Below are positions 59,672-64,000 of a DNA stretch of 64,000 nt, one piece after another (the stretch's first letter is position 1; each line of letters begins with the position of its first letter). Under the pieces are notes generated by a model that was not told the DNA's origin, ran no database searches, and was given only the letters and a program-made list of their open reading frames with translations. Both the position numbers and the translations under genes were made by a program. The DNA is from Nocardioides agariphilus (GTDB lineage Bacteria; Actinomycetota; Actinomycetes; Propionibacteriales; Nocardioidaceae), in assembly GCF_015352445.1 (NCBI RefSeq), contig NZ_JADKPO010000019.1:1-64000 (forward strand). The letters are read 5' to 3'.

Positions 59672-60322
59672 TCACACCGCCAGCACGTAGGACTCGCCCT
59701 CGCGTCGGAAGCCGACGCGGGCGTAGTACGGGTCGACCATTGTCGGCGAGGTGACCACGGTGGTGATGCCGAGTCGCCGGAGCATTCCGCTCTCGCGCCA
59801 CACGAACTCGCCGGGGGAGAAGTCACGGAAGCGCTTGGTCACGTAGTCCAGCTCCACATGGGCGACGTCGCCGTCGCTCCTGTCGACCCTGAGGATCACC
59901 ACGCCCACCGTCTCGTCACCCTTCAAGATGAGGAAGGGCCGCCGGTCCTCGTGCGGCACGCCGTCCCAGGCGAAGTCCGGTTGGTAGGTCGTGACGTCGG
60001 CTCGGTGCACATCGAGGAAGTGGCCGAGGTACGCGTCGTCGGACCTCACCGCCAGCACCTTGAACGCCGAGTGGTCGTGACGGTCGCGCAGCAGGCGCCT
60101 GATCATCCAGACGTTGATGCCGCTGGTCGCGAGGTTCATCGCGACCATCGGCCAGACCATGATCACGGCGTTGAAGACCACCAGCATCAGCCCGGCCACC
60201 AGGTTGAGCAGCCGGAACCGGAGCACCCTGGCCTGCAACAACGACACGATCAGCAACGCCGAGCCGGCCCAGCCGAACAGGTCGAGCCAGTGATCGGCCA
60301 CGTAATCGGCCAGCCAGGTCAC
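59672..60322 (-). CDS. YgjV-like membrane domain fused to a GNAT-like domain
   Basis: A 216-residue protein. The N-terminal 80 residues hold three helices (DLFGWAGSALLIVSLLQARV, LLNLVAGLMLVVFNAVIMVW, MVAMNLATSGINVWMIRRLL) in the YgjV-like pattern of inner-membrane proteins. Residues about 90-216 look like a degenerate acetyltransferase domain: PFLILKGDETVGVVILRVD, LRRLGITTVVTSPTMVDPYY and ARVGFRREGESYVLAV. The function is unknown. GTG 60322 is backed by TAGGGT 6 nt upstream. Confidence 0.75.
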   Translation of the reverse strand: MTWLADYVADHWLDLFGWAGSALLIVSLLQARVLRFRLLNLVAGLMLVVFNAVIMVWPMVAMNLATSGINVWMIRRLLRDRHDHSAFKVLAVRSDDAYLGHFLDVHRADVTTYQPDFAWDGVPHEDRRPFLILKGDETVGVVILRVDRSDGDVAHVELDYVTKRFRDFSPGEFVWRESGMLRRLGITTVVTSPTMVDPYYARVGFRREGESYVLAV

Positions 60323-60328
60323 GTCGCG

Positions 60329-60334
60329 ACCCTA
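60329..60334 (-). promoter_or_regulatory. -10 hexamer TAGGGT, leaderless start
   Basis: On the minus strand TAGGGT ends 6 nt before the GTG at 60322. Confidence 0.5.
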
Positions 60335-60372
60335 CTGCCGCCGCCGGACCTGGCAGGCCGATCACCACGCCG

Positions 60373-63246
60373 TCACCGCTTGAGCTTGATCTCGGTCGCC
60401 GCCAGGAAGTTGCCGTGCAGGTCCTTGATGCGGTTGGCCACGAACACCAGGAGGTAGCTCCCGGGCTTGAGGCTGCCAATCGGGTCGAGCGCCGCGTTCT
60501 TGCCGGCGTTCAGCACCTTCACCTTGGCCTTGATCCTGATCTTCTTGGTGCCGTTGAGCCGGAACAGCTTCATCGACGTGTTCGACACACCTTGGACCCG
60601 CTCGCTGAACGCGATCTTCAGGGTGGATCCGGCCCTGAGTGGCGAGGGGCCCACTCGCTTCACGGTCGGTGCGGTCGCGTCGACGCTGAACTGCCTCGTC
60701 GCGCTGACCGACAGTGCCTTGCCGGCGCCGTCATAGGCCGTGACGTTCCACGAGTAGGCACCGGTCGGCCAACCGCTCGAGTAGGCATAGGCAGTGGCGA
60801 CAGTGCTGAACTTGGCCGTCTTGGTCCCGCTCACGTTCAGCGAGTACGACGCCGCGCCGGGCACCTCGCTCCACTCGAAGAAAGACGTCTTGGTCGGCAC
60901 CCACGAGCTCGCCGGAGGGCTGAGCAGGTTCGCCGCCTCACCACTCGAGCGGAACGTGCCGGTGGCGGACCACGGCCCGGGGTTCCCGTCGGTGTCGATG
61001 CGGCGGACGCGCCAGACGTAGGGCTGGTCTGATGCCGGAACGGGGGACGCGGGCGTATAGGCGGGAACCTTGGCGTTGGCCGAGAACAGCCGGTTGGCCA
61101 CGCTGAAGGTCAGGTCGTTGTTCTTGTAGACCTCGATGGTGTAGCTGGCGGCGAAGGCCTGCGGGTCCCACCTGAACGGATGGGTTCCGGGGACGAGCAC
61201 GTTGTCCACGGGTGAGGACAAGGTGACCGCCGGGGTCTGCTTGACGAAGCTCTTGACGTCCGACCAGGTGAGGCCGTTGTCGTCGGCGTCTCGCGCCTGG
61301 ACACGCCAGAAGTAGGTGCCCTCGGGGTAGAGCTTGTCGTAGGCGGTGTACGTCGTCTGGTCGACGTTGGCCGTGTCGATGGGCGAGGCGAACGACGGGT
61401 CGTTGTCGACCTGGACGTAGTAGGTGCGGGCTGATTGCGTGCCGCGCTGACTGCGCCACAGGTCCACGACATCGTTGTTGGTGATGTAGTCGTCCCAGGC
61501 GAAGGTGATGTCGGTCCCGGCCAGGTTCGAGGCATCGAGACCGGTGATCTGCGGCGACTTCTTCCTGAACGACTTGACCCCTGGCAGAGGCGGGTCCTGG
61601 GAGACAGGCGAGAGCCCGCACCCGCCGGGGCCGCAGGCCTGGACGTACCAGTAGTACGCACTGCCGGCCGTGGACTCCTCGAGTGTCGGCACGTCATCGC
61701 TGCAGTCGTAGCAGAGAGCCGCCATGGTGTTGGACGTCGCGAGGTAGGAGGTGTTGCCCATCGCCTTGAAGGTGAAGTTCTCGTCGAGAGCCACCCACAC
61801 GCGGTAGGACGTCGCGCCGGGCACCGGGTCCCAGGCGAAGACGGGCGTGGCGGGCACGTTGTCGCAGAACGTCGTCCGGCAGGCCTTGCTGGTGTCGCCG
61901 AGTGCCACGCCGCTGACGGACACCTCCAGGTTGTCCGGCACCGACCCGATCACGAAAGTGCCTCCGTCAGCGCCTGGGTCTGTCCACACGAAGGCCCTCG
62001 TGTCGGAAGCCGAGATCGTGCCGGGCACGCCGTCGCCGGGGTACGGCTTGTCCATCGGACGCACTGCCCAGTAGGTCGTACCTGAGGACTTGTAGCCGCA
62101 GTCGCTCGCGCTCCGCGGTGCGTAGGTCGTGCCTGCGGTCTTGCACACGTCAACGTTGGTGTTGAAGAAGGGGTCGCTGGCCGTGTACAGCTCGTAGTAG
62201 GTCGCGTGCTGCACAGGCGTCCACTCGTAGAACTGGCGCGACGTGTTGATGGCGCCGGGTGAGGCCTCCGTGCCCTGCGGGTAGACGTAGCTCGGCTTGT
62301 CGAGCCACTGGCGCTGGAAGGCGAACCGTGACTCGGTCCAGGGCGTCTGCTGGCCGGCCAGGTCGACCGCGCGAACCCGCCAGAAGAACTGGTCGTTGTG
62401 CACCGTGACCTTGGGCGAGTAGCGGGTGCCGAAGATGCCCTCGGCCTCGTGGGTGATGTTGTTGAAGCCGTCGTCGGTCGCGATCTGGAGGTCGTAGCTC
62501 CGCGCGCCGGGCACCGGCTCCCAGTCGAGCGTGACGTCCTCGATGGCCGTCGTGACGCTGTCATCGGGCGAGGTGAGCGTGGGCAGCGCGATCGGGTTGA
62601 TCAGGAACGAGGAGACGTCCGAGGGGAGGCTGACCAGCCCACTGCCCTTGCTCGCCGTCACGGACCAGAACCAGTCGCCCACGGTCAGGGGGTCGGGCAG
62701 GACCAGCGAGGTGGTCTTCGTCGTGTAGCTCTTGGCGCCGATCATGTCGGAGTCGGCGTCGACCAGGACGGTGTAGGACGTGGCGCCTTGACTGGGAGTC
62801 CACTGCAGCAGCGGGGGCCGGTCCGGCTGGTCGAGCTCCAGTCCGTCCGCGGGAGCCAGAACGACAGGCACCGTGACGGGGGCGATGTCGAAGGCGCCCT
62901 CGGACCACGCGGACCGCTCGCTTCCGTCGACGGCGCGCACCCGCCAGAAGTTCTCGCCAGGAATCAGGTTCTTGCTGGGTACCACCCGGACGTTGACGGT
63001 CTTGGCCGTGTAGTCGGGCGAGGAGAAGCTCGAGCTCGAGTCGACCTGCACCTCGTAGGCGTCGGCGTTCCTCACCGCGGCCCACGACAGGATCACCGTG
63101 CTGGAGTTGCGCACCTCGGACGTGGGGCTGCTGGGGGCCGAGACCGCGGACGCGGGCGACGCTGTGATCGCAACCCCGCTCGCGGTCAGGCCGAGGACAG
63201 TCGCCGTCACGGCGATCGAGCGCAGGTTGGGGCGGTGCATGTGCAC
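60373..63246 (-). CDS. Large secreted FN3-repeat protein
   Basis: A 957-residue exported protein. The signal peptide (RSIAVTATVLGLTASGVAIT, then SPASA) is cleaved near residue 34. The mature part is a chain of fibronectin type III-like repeats, each with a W-x-x-V-x-A-x-Y-x-V core and a WRVRAVD-type strand (for example at about 100, 290, 650 and 745). The last 100 residues (APTVKRVGPSPLRAGSTLKI, FSERVQGVSNTSMKLFRLNG) resemble a bacterial Ig-like Big_5 domain. No catalytic domain or cell-wall anchor is seen. Surface adhesion or a structural role is inferred. GTG 63246 has GGGAGG 8 nt upstream. Confidence 0.85.
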   Translation of the reverse strand: MHMHRPNLRSIAVTATVLGLTASGVAITASPASAVSAPSSPTSEVRNSSTVILSWAAVRNADAYEVQVDSSSSFSSPDYTAKTVNVRVVPSKNLIPGENFWRVRAVDGSERSAWSEGAFDIAPVTVPVVLAPADGLELDQPDRPPLLQWTPSQGATSYTVLVDADSDMIGAKSYTTKTTSLVLPDPLTVGDWFWSVTASKGSGLVSLPSDVSSFLINPIALPTLTSPDDSVTTAIEDVTLDWEPVPGARSYDLQIATDDGFNNITHEAEGIFGTRYSPKVTVHNDQFFWRVRAVDLAGQQTPWTESRFAFQRQWLDKPSYVYPQGTEASPGAINTSRQFYEWTPVQHATYYELYTASDPFFNTNVDVCKTAGTTYAPRSASDCGYKSSGTTYWAVRPMDKPYPGDGVPGTISASDTRAFVWTDPGADGGTFVIGSVPDNLEVSVSGVALGDTSKACRTTFCDNVPATPVFAWDPVPGATSYRVWVALDENFTFKAMGNTSYLATSNTMAALCYDCSDDVPTLEESTAGSAYYWYVQACGPGGCGLSPVSQDPPLPGVKSFRKKSPQITGLDASNLAGTDITFAWDDYITNNDVVDLWRSQRGTQSARTYYVQVDNDPSFASPIDTANVDQTTYTAYDKLYPEGTYFWRVQARDADDNGLTWSDVKSFVKQTPAVTLSSPVDNVLVPGTHPFRWDPQAFAASYTIEVYKNNDLTFSVANRLFSANAKVPAYTPASPVPASDQPYVWRVRRIDTDGNPGPWSATGTFRSSGEAANLLSPPASSWVPTKTSFFEWSEVPGAASYSLNVSGTKTAKFSTVATAYAYSSGWPTGAYSWNVTAYDGAGKALSVSATRQFSVDATAPTVKRVGPSPLRAGSTLKIAFSERVQGVSNTSMKLFRLNGTKKIRIKAKVKVLNAGKNAALDPIGSLKPGSYLLVFVANRIKDLHGNFLAATEIKLKR

Positions 63247-63381
63247 GGAGGGTCCCTCCCGGAAAAGACAATGTCCGCGCCAGTATCGGTAGAGAACAGG
63301 TGCTGCCGTGGTCCTTTACCGAAATTCGACGTCGACTGGGCGCGGGGAGGCTAACCCGTGGGGGGTGAAGTGACCTAGCCC

Positions 63382-63660
63382 CTAGTCCAGGCCGAGGGCG
63401 AAGGCGGACTCGAGGTCGTGGCGCGAGTAGGCCCGGAAGGCGATGTGCGTCTCCGTCGCCGTCACGCCCGGCACCTTGTTGAGGCGGTCGGCGACCACCT
63501 CGGCGACGTCCTCGTGACGGCGTACGCGCACCATCACGATCAGGTCGACCTGGCCCGTCACGGAGTAGACCTCGCTGACGCCGTCGAGGGCCGCGATCGC
63601 CTCGGCGACCTCGGGGATCCTGGCTACATCGGCCTTGACGAAGACGATGGCGGTGATCAC
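63382..63660 (-). CDS. Lrp/AsnC ligand-binding (RAM) domain protein
   Basis: A 92-residue protein made only of the C-terminal sensor domain of Lrp/AsnC regulators: ITAIVFVKADVARIPEVAEA, VSEVYSVTGQVDLIVMVRV and THIAFRAYSRHDLESAFALG. It lacks the helix-turn-helix, so it may bind amino acids or modulate full-length Lrp proteins. The GTG overlaps the stop of the upstream membrane gene, and TAGGGT 6 nt before it suggests an additional internal leaderless promoter. Confidence 0.88.
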   Translation of the reverse strand: MITAIVFVKADVARIPEVAEAIAALDGVSEVYSVTGQVDLIVMVRVRRHEDVAEVVADRLNKVPGVTATETHIAFRAYSRHDLESAFALGLD

Positions 63661-64000
63661 GGGCTCACCCTACGGGCAGTGGTCCTCCCCGCCACCTGGC
63701 CCCTTTCGGCGTCGGAGACGGGACCCGGGTCGCGCAGCCTCGGGATCGCGGCGAGCAGGGCGAACGTGCCCCAGCCGACGACCGGGCTGGCGAGCACCAT
63801 GCACACCGGCACCAGCCAGCGCCTCTCGGTCAGCGCCGCGAACACCACCAGAGCCAGGGCGATGGGCAAGCGGGCGAGGAGCGGGAAGTAGATGGCTGCC
63901 GGCGTGAGGTAGACGAAACCGTTCGAGTCGCCGGCGCTGTCGCGCAGGAAGTGCACCCAATCTGCCCACTCGCCGGGGCTGACGGCGACCGATGCCGCCA
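63657..64000 (-). CDS. Glycosyltransferase 87-like membrane protein (C-terminal part)
   Basis: Only the last 113 or so residues lie in the window; the frame runs open past 64000. The segment SPGEWADWVHFLRDSAGDSN, followed by helices PLLARLPIALALVVFAALTE and LVPVCMVLASPVVGWGTFAL, resembles the end of DUF2029/GT87 polyprenol-dependent mannosyltransferases. The assignment is tentative because the catalytic N-terminal part is missing. The stop overlaps the start of the Lrp-type gene by 4 nt. Confidence 0.6.
   Translation of the reverse strand, partial: AASVAVSPGEWADWVHFLRDSAGDSNGFVYLTPAAIYFPLLARLPIALALVVFAALTERRWLVPVCMVLASPVVGWGTFALLAAIPRLRDPGPVSDAERGQVAGRTTARRVSP
63667..63672 (-). promoter_or_regulatory. 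-10 hexamer TAGGGT, leaderless start
   Basis: On the minus strand TAGGGT ends 6 nt before the GTG at 63660, inside the 3' end of the upstream gene. Confidence 0.45.

Overview
The window is chromosomal DNA from a high-GC actinobacterium. It most resembles the Nocardioidaceae (Nocardioides-like): GC-rich third codon positions, many GTG starts, dense overlapping genes, an actinobacterial bcc-aa3 respiratory cluster, and a gene order around nadA-glycerate kinase-erpA-adoK-ctaC and ctaE-qcrCAB-trpD that I recall from mycobacteria and their relatives. The genus is an inference from gene content. I found no rRNA, tRNA, CRISPR array, prophage or transposase.

Layout. 1-4.3 kb: a palindromic tandem repeat, a DoxX-like membrane protein, a secreted protein, a YczE-like membrane protein, a HAD hydrolase, a hairpin-rich gene-free stretch, and a lipoprotein/ferritin-like pair. 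4.3-12.6 kb: the translation and RNA operon rimP-nusA-ylxR-infB-rbfA-truB-ribF plus a membrane protein. 12.6-18.6 kb: a complete fructose phosphotransferase locus (HPr, FruABC, FruK and FruR on the minus strand, PtsI divergent). 18.6-23 kb: an acetyltransferase coupled to a molybdopterin oxidoreductase, then a YceH-methyltransferase fusion. 23-27.3 kb: rpsO, pnp and an M16 peptidase. 27.3-28.6 kb: an AbiEi-like gene bracketed by two 91% identical palindromic elements. 28.6-33.7 kb: a methyltransferase, DapB, AzlCD with a DUF2237 protein, and small transport or acetyltransferase genes. 33.8-36.5 kb: the actinobacterial PspA envelope-stress operon (pspA, pspAA, htpX, pspAB). 36.5-44.2 kb: metabolic and Fe-S genes (pterin dehydratase-VOC fusion, RraB-like, NadA, glycerate kinase, ErpA, AdoK, TusA, cysteine desulfurase). 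44.3-54.5 kb: the respiratory supercomplex genes ctaCDF, an L,D-transpeptidase lipoprotein, qcrB-qcrA-qcrC, ctaE and ctaG. 54.5-58 kb: a receiver-like protein, TrpD, and a SigK-RskA-fasciclin locus. 58-64 kb: membrane proteins, a YgjV-GNAT fusion, a large FN3-repeat secreted protein, an Lrp/AsnC-type sensor domain and a truncated glycosyltransferase.

Two patterns run through the window. First, more than twenty genes on both strands have a TANNNT hexamer ending 6-8 nt before the start codon and no Shine-Dalgarno sequence, so leaderless transcription looks common here; I used this to choose several starts (ribF, the HAD gene, nadA, adoK, ctaE, ctaG). Second, gene 3' ends and convergent junctions carry long palindromes. 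Some of these are repeated families. One tandem array carries a duplicated copy of the qcrB 3' terminus.

Nothing here is clearly a wholly new multi-gene system. The least explained items are the AbiEi-like gene between twin palindromes, the qcrB-tail duplication array, the 26-bp hairpin at 3.15 kb, the palindrome in front of ctaC, and a 26-codon micro-ORF with its own promoter beside rpsO. All calls rest on reading the sequence; no database search was run.
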